A stretch of DNA of 16,451 bases from Chrysochromulina parva (taxonomy: Eukaryota; Haptophyta; Prymnesiales; Chrysochromulinaceae): the NCBI GenBank assembly GCA_002887195.1, contig PJAB01001192.1, forward strand, positions 1-16,451, read 5' to 3'. Position 1 is the first letter of the stretch; the number at the start of each line of letters is the position of its first letter. The position numbers and the translations under genes were made by a program. Below are positions 1 to 9,014 of the stretch, one piece after another. Under the pieces are notes generated by a model. The model saw only the letters and a program-made list of their open reading frames with translations. It was not told the DNA's origin and did no database searches.

Positions 1-612
1 TCGCAACCAGCGTCGTAGGGCTCGCCCTCCTCCTCGCCCGCATCGCCCGCCTCGACCGCAATCCACGAGAGCACCTCGGGCGCCGCGTACTCGGGCGAGC
101 CGGCGACACCCGTCAGCTCTATGGGTGCGTCACCGCCGCCCAGAAGTGCCGCGTACCCAAAGTCGATGAGCGTCAGGTGCGGCCGCTCCGTCTCCTCATC
201 GCTCACCATGATGTTTTCGGGCTTCACGTCGCGGTGCACCACGCCGACCTCGGCGAGCGCCGTGAGCGCCGTGAGCAGCTGCTGCATCAGGTGGCGCACG
301 AAGCTGGTCTCGAGCGCGCCGCGCTCCTCCAGCACCATGAACAGCTCGCGGCCTGGCACGCGGTCCATGGCGAGATAGATGGCGTCGGGCGAGGCCACGA
401 CCTTGAGCAGCCGGACAATGTGCGGCGCATTGCCCGCGCGCTTCAGCGCCAGCACCTCCGCCTCGAGCATCTCGATGCCCTCCTCATCCTCCTCGATCGC
501 GCCCATGTCGAGCTCTTTGAGCGCGAGCACCTGCCCAGTCGCCTCATTCACGGCCGAATAGACCTTGGAGAAGCGGCCCTCGCCCAGCATGTCCTGCACG
601 GCGTAAAGGGTC
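1..612 (-). other. Ser/Thr protein kinase domain (CaMK-like), truncated by window edge
   Basis: This is the catalytic domain of the giant gene. The glycine loop reads GEGRFSKVY (codons 558-584). The ATP-binding lysine lies in ALKELD (codon 516-518), and a Glu-rich alpha-C follows. The catalytic loop is HRDVKPENIM (codons 207-236), the metal-binding motif DFGYA (Asp codon 162-164), and the activation segment ends GSPEYAAPEVL. Lys, both Asp residues and the APE motif are all present, so the domain should be active. The HRDVKPEN loop and GSPEYAAPE segment suggest the CaMK group. The sequence ends at ...YDAGC, just before the expected DxWSxGV of subdomain IX, so roughly the last third of the C-lobe lies outside the window. 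Confidence 0.92.
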
Positions 613-3600
613 GAGATGTCGGCCGCCGACGCGTCACAGAGCTTCTTGAGGGATGCCGATAGTTGAACCTCATCTGCGGCCTCGGCGGCCGCTAGTTCGG
701 CAGCCTCAGCCTCGGCCTGCGCAGCCTCGGCCTCAGCGGCCGCTAGCTCGGCAGCCTCAGCCTCGGCCTTGGCAGCCTCGGCCTCAGCGGCCGCTAGCTC
801 GGCAGCCTCAGCCTCGGCCTTGGCAGCCTCGGCCTCAGCGGCCGCTAGCTCGGCAGCCTCAGCCTCGGCCTTCTCAGCCTCGGCCTCAGCAGCCGCTAGC
901 TCGGCAGCCTCAGCCTCGGCCTTCTCAGCCTCGGCCTCAGCGGCCGCTAGCTCGGCAGCCTCAGCCTCGGCCTTAGCAGCCTCGGCCTCAGCGGCCGCTA
1001 GCTCGGCAGCCTCGGCCTCGGCCTGCCCAGCCTCGGCCTCAGCGGCCGCTAGCTCGGCAGCCTCGGCCTCGGCCTTGGCAGCCTCGGCCTCAGCGGCCGC
1101 TAGCTCGGCAGCCTCCGCCTCAGCCTGCTCAGCCTCGGCCTCAGCTGATGGCTCTTCAGCTGCTGGTTCCTCAGCGGCTGGCTCTTCAGCGACTGACTCA
1201 TCAGCGACTGGCTCTGCTGCGGCTGACTCACGTGCGGCTTCCTGTTCAGCCTGCACCGCTGGCACAGACACCTCAGCAGCAGGTTCCACTGACGGCGGAA
1301 CTACCGGCTCCTCAGCAGCAAGGGACTCAGCGGAACGCTCCACTTCCACCGACTCTTCGGCCGCTGGCTCTGCCGACGCCGGCTCCTCAGACACTGGCTC
1401 CGGCGCAGCCGGTTCTGATGCCGCCGACTCTTCCGCCCAAGGTACCGCTGCCGCCGGCTCCGTCTCGAACGACGCGCCAAAGCCAGATGCAGGCGGGAAT
1501 GCGGCTGCCTCTGGAGGCGTCTCGAATGAAGCGCCGAAGCCGGATGCAGGCGGGAATGCGGCTGTCGTCTCAAACGACGCGCCAAAGCCAGATGCAAGCG
1601 GGAATGCGGCTGTCGTCTCAAACGACGCGCCAAAGCCAGATGCAAGCGGGAATGCGGCTGCCTCTGGAGGCGTCTCAAACGAAGCGCCAAAGCCAGATGC
1701 AGGCGGGAATGCGGCTGTCGTCTCAAACGACGCGCCAAAGCCGGATGCAGGCGGGAATGCGGCTGCCTCTAGAGGCGTCTCGAATGAAGCGCCGAAGCCG
1801 GATGCAGGCGGGAATGCGGCTGCCTCTCCGAATGGAGACGATTCTCCACATGTTGCCGAGGACGCCGGTGCGTTGGCCACTGAGGCAGCTTCCGCAGGTT
1901 CTGCCGGCGTCATTTCCGCCGCCGCCGGCTCCGTTGCCGTCGACTCGTCGGGCTCATCGAAGGGGTCGTCGAGGAACGCTGAAGAGAAGGCTGAAGAGAA
2001 TGCCTCGCCTGCTCCGCCACCAGACAACGGTGTCTCGTGGTCGAACGAAGTTGAACCAAAGGCAAAGGTCCCTAACGGACTTTGACCGGGTGTGACGGAC
2101 AAGAAGTTGCCCTCCATGCCATCGCCACCATCCATGCCAAAGTCATCGTCGCCATCCATGGAAAATGCCGAGAATCCGGTTTTCAGCCTTGGCTTCGGAG
2201 GGTTGGGGGGCGTACTCGGCGCTGTCGTCTCTTGTGTCTCAGAGGCAAAGCTGACCTGATTAGGAGATTCATTGCCCAAACCATCGCTAGGAGCCCCATC
2301 GACAGCGTTCGTAGCTTCGGAACCAAACCCGCTGCTGAAAAAGGCAGGTGCTACGCTGAAGCTGCCACCGCTGCTGCCAAATGCAGGTGCATCGCTGAAG
2401 CCAGAGCCGCCCCCGAACCCGACAGCAGCCGCCTCAGTGACCACAGCAGCAGCCCCGTCGCCAAACCCGCTGCCGCTAAAGGCAGGTGCATCGCTGAAGC
2501 TTGCGCCAAAGCTGCCGGCGTCACCCGCTGGATCAAAGCTAGTAGAGAAGCGTTTGCTCAGCTGTGGAGACTCATTGTGCTCGCCGGCTCCAGACTTACT
2601 CGCAGCCTCGAAACTCGCACCAAAGCCAGCAATGACTTCTGCCTCAGCCTGTGCGGGCGAGCTAAAACTGGCCGCGAACCCAGCCGGCGTGTCGAAGCTC
2701 GCAACGAAGCCCGTCGTGGCGCTTGCTTCCGGCTGAGCCGGTGAGCTGAAGCTGGACTCAAACCCAGCGGGCGTGTCGAAGCTCGCACCGAAACCAGGTT
2801 TAGGGGCGCTTGCCTCTGGATGTGCGGGCGAGTTAAAGCTAGAATCGAACCCAGCCGGCGTGTCGAAGCCCGCACCGAAGCCCCCGGAACCGAAGGCGGC
2901 ATCACCTGAAATTGGCGGCATCCCACCATCCACAGCTTGAGTCGGCGTGGCCATCGTGAAGAGGTCGGCGTCGATTGCGCCGGCGGCAACGCCCATTGCG
3001 GGAGCCGGCGCAGGGGCAGGAGCGGGGGGGTCGGGGGGCATCGTGAAGAGGTCGGCGTCGATCGCGCCGGCGGCGACGCCCATTGCGGGAGCCGGCGCCG
3101 GCGCAGGATTGGAAACCTCGGGGGCGGGGGCGGGCGCCTGCGCGCTATTTACTACAGCGGCAGGCGAGCCAAAATTGGTGAAGTCGTCCTCGTCGTCGAC
3201 TCCTGACTCACCAGCGGGCAGCTCATCGTTCGTGGTGGCCTGAGGAGACAGGGGTCTCGGTGGACGCATCTGCTCAGTCGACGTCGATTCAGCTACGGCG
3301 CTGCTATTGCTGCCGTCACCATAGGCGACGCCGAAGCCATTGGATGCAGAAAAATTCGCTTCCCCCAAGCCGCCGCTAAAGCCCTGGGCGTCAGGAAAGC
3401 TGGTGCGAAAGCCTTGGCTCGTGTCGAAGCTACCGTTGCCACCGACGCTGCTGAAGCCGCCGCTGAAGACGGGTACATTGCCGTCCATTAAGCTAGAGCT
3501 GCCGGCTGTCGGAGTGGCGCCCAAGTCATTGCCACCGAAGCTGGTGCCAAAGCCATTGCCGTCGAAGCTTGATGTGAACGCGATGCTGGTGCCAAAGCCA

Positions 3601-6529
3601 TTGCCGTCGAAGCTTGGTGTGAATGAGCTACCGCCACTGGCACCGAATCCAGAAGATGTCATGCCCATCGCGGGGGATCCGAAGCCTGAGACGTCCATGC
3701 CCATCAAATCGCCCATCAGATCGGGCGGTGGCGGTGGCGGTGGCGGGGGCGTCGCAAGTATCCCGGGCGCTATCCCTGGCGCTGCTGGTGCGAAGTCAAA
3801 GTCCAGACCCCCGAACGGGTCAGCGAGCGCGGCCTCGAAGGCGGGGTCATGAACGCCTTCGGCCTCGTCCTCGTCCACGCCATCTCGAGGCGTCGGCGAG
3901 TTGCCGTACTCGCTGAGCGGAGTTGGAGGAGGTTCCCAACTCTGCTGCATGCCAGCCCCTGCCGGCGACCCTGGTGCGGCCTGGTGCAACAGCTCTGCCC
4001 AGTTGGGCCACTTCATCACATACGGCACGCCGTCGATCGGGCGCGGATGGCGCATGCGCGGGTATAGCCGCCGGCGTGCGCGGCCGACGGCGACCGCCTG
4101 CTGAATCTGGACGGTCGCGCTCTGGACGCGCTTGGCGGCGCTCTCCCACGGGCGCTTGAGCTTCTCAACCTCATGCGTGAGTGCGAAGTGAGCGTCCTCA
4201 TGCGTCACGACGAGTACCTCGGTTGGGTGAGTCTCGGCCGCGCCCATCAGGCGAGCGAGCTGCTCGAGACCAGTCGCCGTCAGCAGGTTCTCGTGCAGCA
4301 GCAGACACGCGGGAGCTTTCGGCCCCGCCAACAGCGCCGGAAGTGCTTCGAGCAGCCCGTCGCCCGCGTGGTGGCCCGAGACGTCGAGCACCTGATGAGG
4401 GAGGCCATCAGAGGTCGTTAGAGGCCAATAGAGGCCATTAGGGGCCATCAGGGGCCATTAGGGGGCATCAGAGGTCATTGGAGCACCTGGATAGGCGCGA
4501 CACACGACGCGATGCAGCCGAGCACCGAGGCGAGCTCGAGCTTTAGTCGAAGCGCGGGGCTACCGGCGAGCAGGAGCGTGTGCAGCCTTGGTGCGGCGCC
4601 CAACACAGTGGCCAGCCCAGCGATCAGCTTCTGCCTATCGCCCGAGCGCGGCGCCGCGTTCCTCCCGAGCCCGAGGCACGTGAGCTGCGGCGCGCTCTTG
4701 GTCAGCGCCTCACAAACTACAACGCTGAGGGCCGAGGCGTCGTCGCCTTTCGCGGCAGTGGCGCCGTGGCACGCATCGATGTAGAGGCCGGAGAGCTTGG
4801 TGCAGTGGGGTAGCGCTGTGCTGAGCAGCTGACCCCCTAAGGCGCCGAACGGGTTGGACGAAGCATCGAGGGTGAGCGCGTTCAGTCCGCGGTTGAGCTG
4901 CGCCGCCTGGAGGAGCGCCACGAGTGACTCGGGTGCGAGCGTGCAGCGCGCGAGCGAGAGCTCCACGAGCTGCACAGCCGTACGGGAGGAACGGGGGGAC
5001 GAGCAGCACGCGCGCGCGTGAGTGTGAGGACTGGAGGGAGTGACCACGCGATAAGTCACGCGACAAGTCTGGTCAGCTCGCAGGCGCAGTGTCGCGCGGC
5101 AACGCGCACTCGCACTCGCACTCGCACGCGCGTGCGTGCGCGCATCGGCGGGCGGGCGCACCGCCGTGCAGCCGCCTAGGAAGTGGAAGAGCGCCGCAAG
5201 GTCCGCGCGGCTCAGTTTGTTGCCGGACAGGTCCAGAATGCGAAGGGTGGCGCCGGCAGTTCCCTTCTGAAGCGTCTCTACGACGAGCTTGGCCGCGACA
5301 CCAGTCGAACGCAGATCGAGCTCCTCGAGCTTCACGGCGCGCTGGAGCATCTGGGCCAGTAAGGGCGTGCCGCGAGGCCCGATCTCATTGTCGGCGAGCC
5401 GGAGGATTTCGAGCGCCGAGCTCGCGTGCATCACACCTTGGGGTGATCGCCGGCCTTCGCACAGCGCCGCGATCAGCGGCTGCATTCCCTTGCTGCTCGC
5501 CTTGGCGTCGCTGATGTCGAGAAGCCGTAGCCCTTGCCTAAGGGCCTGCACGAGCTGGCTGATGGCAGTGACACCGCCGTCGCGCAGCTCATTGCCGCTC
5601 AGGTCGAGGTCGGTCAGTGGGAGCGTGCGCGCGGCGGCGCCTTCGGAGAGCGCATCGACGAAACTCTTTGCGGCGAGGCGGGCACGCACGTCCGAAGGCG
5701 CCGCCGGGAGGACGCCCGAGAGATGGACGACCGTTAAGGAATTCGAAGTGCGTGCGCACTCGCTGAGCGCACTGATCGCCTCGCCGATGGGCGCATCCAG
5801 CAGCCGAACGCCCGCAAACATGGACGTGTGCCGCAGCGCCACCGCCGCCGCCGCGAAGTCGGCGGCAGTGAGCTCGGCAATGAAGGTGAGGTCGAGGATG
5901 CGGTCGCGGCGGGCGGGCCGCGAAATGAGCTGCGCCATGAAGGCAGCGAGACGCTCGCGACGCGCCTTGGCATCGCTCGGCGAAGGCGCCGCACCGCTAC
6001 GGCCGCTCGCCGGGTCGACTGAATACGAGTGCACGGCGAGCCAAGTGCGCGAGAAGCCCATGTCGATCACCTTGTCGTCCATGTCGAAGCCGATCGACTT
6101 CCACTCCCGGGGCAGCGAGAGCGCGAGGGGCGGTACGTCGAGGCAGAGGGTGATCGACCCATATGCGTGCAGCGTCGCGTGAGCCGCGTCCTGTAGCCGC
6201 GGCGATTTGATCTGGACTGTGGCACCCTCGCCGAAGCCCCACGCGCCCATGTCACCCTGGCATGTCATGCCGCGCAATTCGAGCAGGTGGAGGTCTTTGA
6301 AGGCGACTCCGAGGCCGAGCGGCTTCCAGCGCACGAGCACAAGCCGGTAGCGGCTCACCAACACCAGGCGGTCGGTGCCAGAGGCAAGTTTCGTACCTGA
6401 GCACGCGAACAGGGCCTCATCGCCGCGCTCGGTGAGGTATGAGAGAGCCTGCTGCGCCTTCTCGACCGTGCAGCCGGCTGCCGTGGCGATCGAGTGCGCG
6501 CCGAGGGCTTTGAACTCTCTGCGGGGCAT
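1..6529 (-). CDS. Giant CARMIL-like PH-LRR protein with FG/SF repeats and C-terminal Ser/Thr kinase (three exons, 3' partial)
   Basis: The exons I infer are 6529-5162, 4969-4487 and 4391-1, giving at least 2080 residues, open at the left edge. Residues about 35-140 look like the CARMIL PH domain (RLVLVSRYRLVLVRW, then a LHLLELRG strand). Residues about 260-680 are leucine-rich repeats such as LTDLDLSGNELRDGG and LRILDLSGNKLSRADL, and the LRR pattern is continuous across both splice junctions. Then come a linker, nine consecutive prolines (codons 3723-3749), DPF motifs, Phe/Gly/Ser repeats, nine Ala/Glu repeats and a kinase domain (residues about 1880 onward). The start is the first in-frame ATG; the frame is open upstream to 6676, but only from a GTG. 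Binding of lipid, actin-capping or membrane partners is inferred from family resemblance only. I scanned exon 3 codon by codon and found no in-frame stop. An alternative is two genes, an LRR gene and a kinase gene, but the 4392-4486 junction argues against it. Confidence 0.8.
689..1148 (-). repeat. Nine-copy 51-bp minisatellite coding Ala/Glu helical repeats
   Basis: Nine tandem units of 51 bp lie in frame in the giant gene just N-terminal to the kinase. The unit translates as LAAAEAEAAKAEAEAAE with small changes at the Lys/Gln position. It is strongly helix-forming and acidic, and could act as a rigid spacer or coiled coil. The units are nearly identical at DNA level, including the embedded GCGGCCGCTAGCTCGGCAGC-type stretch, so copy number is probably variable and recently expanded. 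Confidence 0.9.
1461..1834 (-). repeat. Seven-copy FPPASGFGASFET repeat
   Basis: Seven in-frame copies lie at residues about 1470-1594 of the giant protein. Two unit lengths alternate: 16 residues (…SFETTAAFPPASGFGA) and 19 residues (…SFETPPEAAAFPPASGFGA). The copies are nearly identical at DNA level. The composition (Phe, Gly, Ser, Ala, Pro) resembles FG-type intrinsically disordered repeats. Confidence 0.9.
2560..2893 (-). repeat. Three diverged 28-residue GFGASFDTPAGF repeats
   Basis: Three in-frame units of about 84 bp encode GFGASFDTPAGFESSFSSPA followed by a QPEASA-like tail; a fourth partial unit lies towards 2570. They are more diverged than the seven-copy block and lie upstream of it in the protein. 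Each unit carries regularly spaced Phe residues (GF, SF, GF, SF). Confidence 0.8.
2952..3098 (-). repeat. Direct duplication of a 60-bp coding segment (87-bp period)
   Basis: The 60 bp at 2952-3011 recur at 3039-3098 with two mismatches. The encoded peptide is AGAMGVAAGAIDADLFTM-like, preceded by Pro-Ala alternation. The 87-bp offset equals 29 codons, so the giant gene's frame is kept. Confidence 0.8.
4392..4486 (-). other. Intron 2 of the PH-LRR-kinase gene (95 nt, tandem-repeat intron)
   Basis: The donor is ATCCAG|GTGCTCC and the acceptor CTCATCAG|GTGCTCGAC, both phase 0. It joins two frames (95 is not a multiple of 3) and restores the repeat APIQ|VLDVSGHHAGDGLLEAL. The interior is seven 10-bp units of consensus CCYCTRATGG at 4405-4474. 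Unit 6 contains CTAAC, about 26 nt before the acceptor AG and well placed as a branch point. The 9-mer CAGGTGCTC occurs at both exon-intron boundaries. Unspliced, the LRR frame would stop at 4475-4477. Confidence 0.85.
4970..5161 (-). other. Intron 1 of the PH-LRR-kinase gene (192 nt, stopless, in frame)
   Basis: On the minus strand the donor is ACGGCG|GTGCGC and the acceptor is a pyrimidine-rich stretch ending GGCTGTGCAG|CTCGTG. Both boundaries are phase 0. Removing it restores a normal leucine-rich repeat, GGCTA|LVELSLARC. The unspliced sequence would instead insert 64 His/Arg/Ser/Ala-rich residues into the repeat. The interior contains a short run of GCGAGT-like hexamers (about 5104-5130), typical of non-coding low-complexity DNA. 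Confidence 0.8.
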
Positions 6530-6817
6530 CCAATAAGGCCTCGGAGAACTTGGGTCTGTGTGTTGGACTCCTTGTCGGCGGCGGCGTCGGCGGCGCTTTA
6601 CTTCGCGCGGGTGTCGCGCCAAACTTGGTCGCTCGCGAAGAAGATGCGAGCCGCGCCTTAGTGAGCGCCCTTGCACTAAAAAGGGTGCCGTTCGGACGCA
6701 AGTTCGGCCACGACGACAGCGTACACGCCTTGACGAAACATTTCCCCGGACTTGGCTTGGCCTAAAAGTGATGCGGCTCCGGGCTCTAACTGTTGACGTT
6801 GTCTGCAGCTATCTGCC
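6530..6817. promoter_or_regulatory. Divergent intergenic region between the kinase gene and the glycosyltransferase gene
   Basis: These 288 bp separate two divergent ATG codons and should hold both promoters and 5' leaders. Near the plus-strand gene, CTAAC (6786-6790) is followed by a pyrimidine-leaning tract and CAG (6806-6808), ten bases before the ATG. This looks like the 3' end of a 5'-UTR intron, but I could not identify its donor. A GCC/GGC-rich run at 6575-6600 gives an artefactual Arg-rich reading on the minus strand. No clear TATA box was seen. Confidence 0.45.
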
Positions 6818-8581
6818 ATGGATAGTACGGTAAAGGTCTTCGACCTTCGCGACCTGCGCGCAGATGACATGCCGGCAAAGTCCGCGAGACGAGCATTGAT
6901 GGGAGTTCTGCCCGCTGTGTCCGCGGTCTGCACAATCTATGCCCTTGTCATTTGGATGCTGGAACTGCCAAACACCGTGCCGTGCGAGCATCCTCGGGAG
7001 TGTGACGCTTTTGAGTTGTGCACACCAGCGGCGCTCGCATTACCACCGTCGCACTCATGCAAGATGCGAGACGTGAGTCACACAGTCGTGCAGCAGGTGC
7101 TGGTCGTGCACGAGCAACACCCGCAGCCCGTGGGTTGTGACCGCCGTCTACTCTCGCTCATCGGGCTGCTGAAGACAGAGCGGCGGCAGGTCAGCCTGCT
7201 CTACCGCAAGCACGTGGCCGAGCGCGAGCAGAGTCCGCGCACCGCGGAGCTGGCGCGGCTACTGGGCATTGTCAACTTCGCTCCCGCAGACCTTGAGAGC
7301 AGTTGCTTGCGCGCACCGCCCGCGCTCTACCGCTTCACCGGCCGCATGCGGCAACTCGCGCGCATCGCGCAGACGGGCTGGTTTGACCTCGTCCTCATTG
7401 GCGTGTGGTTCTGGAACGACCCTTTGCCAGCGTTCGCTGAGCTGACACTGCCGCTATTTCGCGCGCACTCACCCAACCACCGACAGCCGTATGTCGCGCT
7501 CTTAGTCGACGACGCGCACGCCGAGCGCGCCGAGCGGCTCGCCCGTTGGGAGTCTGACCCGCTCGTGCGACGCACATATGAGCAGCAGGCGGCCTCACTC
7601 GTGCCGCGTCTACGGCTGCTCTACTCGCTCGCCGACGCGGTGCTGCACGTCAGCGCGGCCGACCAGCACCTGGAGCGCAGCGCATTCGCGTCGCTCAAGC
7701 ACGTACGCTGGTTGCTGATGCGCACGCCACTCCGGCAAATGCGCACCGGCGGCGGCGCGGCTGACGGTGGCTGGGGCTCACTGCGCACCGGCGGCGGCGC
7801 GGCTGACGGTGGCTTGGGCTCACGCTACGTGGGCTTCCTCGGCAATGGGCAGACGGCGACCAACCACCAGGGTGTGCAGTGGTTCCTGATCCATTGCTGG
7901 CCGCGCCTGCGCGCACTGGACCCGACGCTCCGCCTGCGCCTAGTGGGTCGCTCGCCCGGAGCCACAGTCAACGGCAGCGGGGTCTTTGACTGCGACCGCG
8001 CCCTGGCACGCGCGGATGGCGCCCCCCGGTGCGGCTGGGCGTGGGGCACGCCGTACTTGGGCACCGAGAAGAAGAATGGGATCGACGAGCTTGGATTCCT
8101 CACCTCGCCGCAGATGATCGCTGAGCTGCGCATTTGGCGCGCGATGATCGCCCCCATTCGCGCGACCACGGGGATCAATACGAAGCTGCTCGTCGCTCTC
8201 GAGCTGGGCGTGCCTCTTGTGCTCACCAGGGCGGCCGCCTCGCCACTCGGGCTCGATGCACCCGCGGAGGCATCCACGGCGGCGCCCGCGGCTCTGCTCG
8301 CGGACGAGGCGGACGAGTTCAACGATGCCATCCTTCGACTCTCATCTGGTACGCCAGATGCGTGGGCGGCAGCAAGCCAGGCGGCTCTGGCAACGTACGC
8401 GCGAATGGAGAGGGACGACCCGGCTGCGAGCGACATGGCCGCGCTGCTCAAGGCGTCGTGCTCGCGCAGCTACTACGTACCGCAGCATGAGCTCTCCTCG
8501 CAGCGGGAGGTGCTGCGATTGGGTCGGTTGGACGAGTGTTCGATCCTCGACGTCTCGGCAGTTTGCTCGGGTAGAACCTGA
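6818..8581 (+). CDS. Type II membrane glycosyltransferase, GT4-like
   Basis: The protein has 587 residues in a single exon, with ATG in good context (GCCATGG). Residues 1-26 are a short charged cytosolic tail, and residues about 27-50 are one hydrophobic signal-anchor (LMGVLPAVSAVCTIYALVIW). This is the plan of a Golgi/ER lumenal enzyme. Cysteines follow the anchor. The donor-binding half starts near residue 337 with YVGFLGNGQTATNHQGVQWF and continues LRLRLVGRSPG. It ends near residues 446-475 with APIRATTGINTKLLVALELG, matching the 'P...GtgiK..EAla.G.P' signature of GT4/glycosyl transferase group 1 enzymes. Sugar donor and acceptor cannot be told. Two 14-residue Gly-rich copies sit just before the C-terminal Rossmann fold. 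It is divergent from the kinase gene and convergent with the next one. Confidence 0.82.
   Translation: MDSTVKVFDLRDLRADDMPAKSARRALMGVLPAVSAVCTIYALVIWMLELPNTVPCEHPRECDAFELCTPAALALPPSHSCKMRDVSHTVVQQVLVVHEQHPQPVGCDRRLLSLIGLLKTERRQVSLLYRKHVAEREQSPRTAELARLLGIVNFAPADLESSCLRAPPALYRFTGRMRQLARIAQTGWFDLVLIGVWFWNDPLPAFAELTLPLFRAHSPNHRQPYVALLVDDAHAERAERLARWESDPLVRRTYEQQAASLVPRLRLLYSLADAVLHVSAADQHLERSAFASLKHVRWLLMRTPLRQMRTGGGAADGGWGSLRTGGGAADGGLGSRYVGFLGNGQTATNHQGVQWFLIHCWPRLRALDPTLRLRLVGRSPGATVNGSGVFDCDRALARADGAPRCGWAWGTPYLGTEKKNGIDELGFLTSPQMIAELRIWRAMIAPIRATTGINTKLLVALELGVPLVLTRAAASPLGLDAPAEASTAAPAALLADEADEFNDAILRLSSGTPDAWAAASQAALATYARMERDDPAASDMAALLKASCSRSYYVPQHELSSQREVLRLGRLDECSILDVSAVCSGRT
7741..7824 (+). 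repeat. 42-bp tandem duplication inside the glycosyltransferase gene
   Basis: Two adjacent 42-bp copies (7741-7782 and 7783-7824) differ at only two or so positions. They encode RTGGGAADGGWGSL and then RTGGGAADGGLGS, a Gly-rich hinge between the N- and C-terminal lobes. Confidence 0.9.
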
Positions 8582-9014
8582 TTGTAGCGAGAGTTCGAGA
8601 GAGCGCGTGTCGTGTTCTCGTGTATGACGCCTGCGGGCTCGGGGGCGCAGGAGCCCGTCCAGGGAGTCCTTCGTAGCGTCGAGGCGGACGGGAGGAGAAG
8701 GCACGTCCTCTGGTGACTTATTTGTCGCTCGTCCGTATCGTCTCGTCCGCGTGACGGCTCCCATATCCCATAGGCATACCATAGTTCCGGCCCTCGCCTC
8801 GGACGCTGTGTCCCCAGAGTCCACGGCGACCCGAAGGCGAAGCGTGCACGCGTGACCGGTCTGGCGTTTACCGTGTAGTCAAAATAGTATTTTAGTAAAT
8901 ACGAGCAATACGTAACACGAACGCGGTGAGTATGATTACGATGGAGATACATTGATCATTGTACTGTACCCACGGCAGCGAGTGCATGTGCCATGTCGAA
9001 TTGTCGATTACTGT
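8582..9014. other. Convergent intergenic region, no gene seen
   Basis: This stretch lies between the stop codons of two convergent genes. The only reading frames here are antisense extensions of the glycosyltransferase. 8880-8960 is clearly AT-richer (AAAATAGTATTTTAG) than its surroundings, as expected for 3' ends. No RNA gene or mobile element was recognised. Confidence 0.6.

Noticed and set aside
177..662. 161-codon plus-strand frame with many His, Arg and Leu
   Set aside because: It is the antisense shadow of the kinase domain; the minus strand reads HRDVKPEN and DFG here.
769..2085. 438-codon plus-strand frame rich in Ala and Ser, and a 315-codon frame at 1148-2095
   Set aside because: Both are antisense to the minisatellite blocks of the giant minus-strand gene; short in-frame repeats keep several frames open. 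The minus frame carries a complete kinase signature and a continuous coding path.
4080..4125. IQ calmodulin-binding motif in IQQAVAVGRARRRLY of the giant protein
   Set aside because: The Arg-Gly pair expected at positions 6-7 of the motif is Ala-Val here, so the match is too poor to call.
4016..4201. Separate short minus-strand genes near 4016-4201 and 3847-4149
   Set aside because: They are out of frame with, and inside, the third exon of the giant gene, with Arg-rich composition typical of shadow frames.
5289..6182. 297-codon plus-strand frame
   Set aside because: It is antisense to the LRR exon, has Ser/Ala/Arg-biased composition and shows no domain.
6530..6676. N-terminal extension of the LRR protein with a run of arginines
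   Set aside because: It begins at GTG, not ATG, and the poly-Arg comes from a GCC/GGC repeat. The first in-frame ATG is at 6529, directly before the PH-like domain.
8342..8952. Minus-strand gene overlapping the end of the glycosyltransferase
   Set aside because: The frames are antisense to the coding end and run into AT-rich intergenic DNA; no domain is visible.
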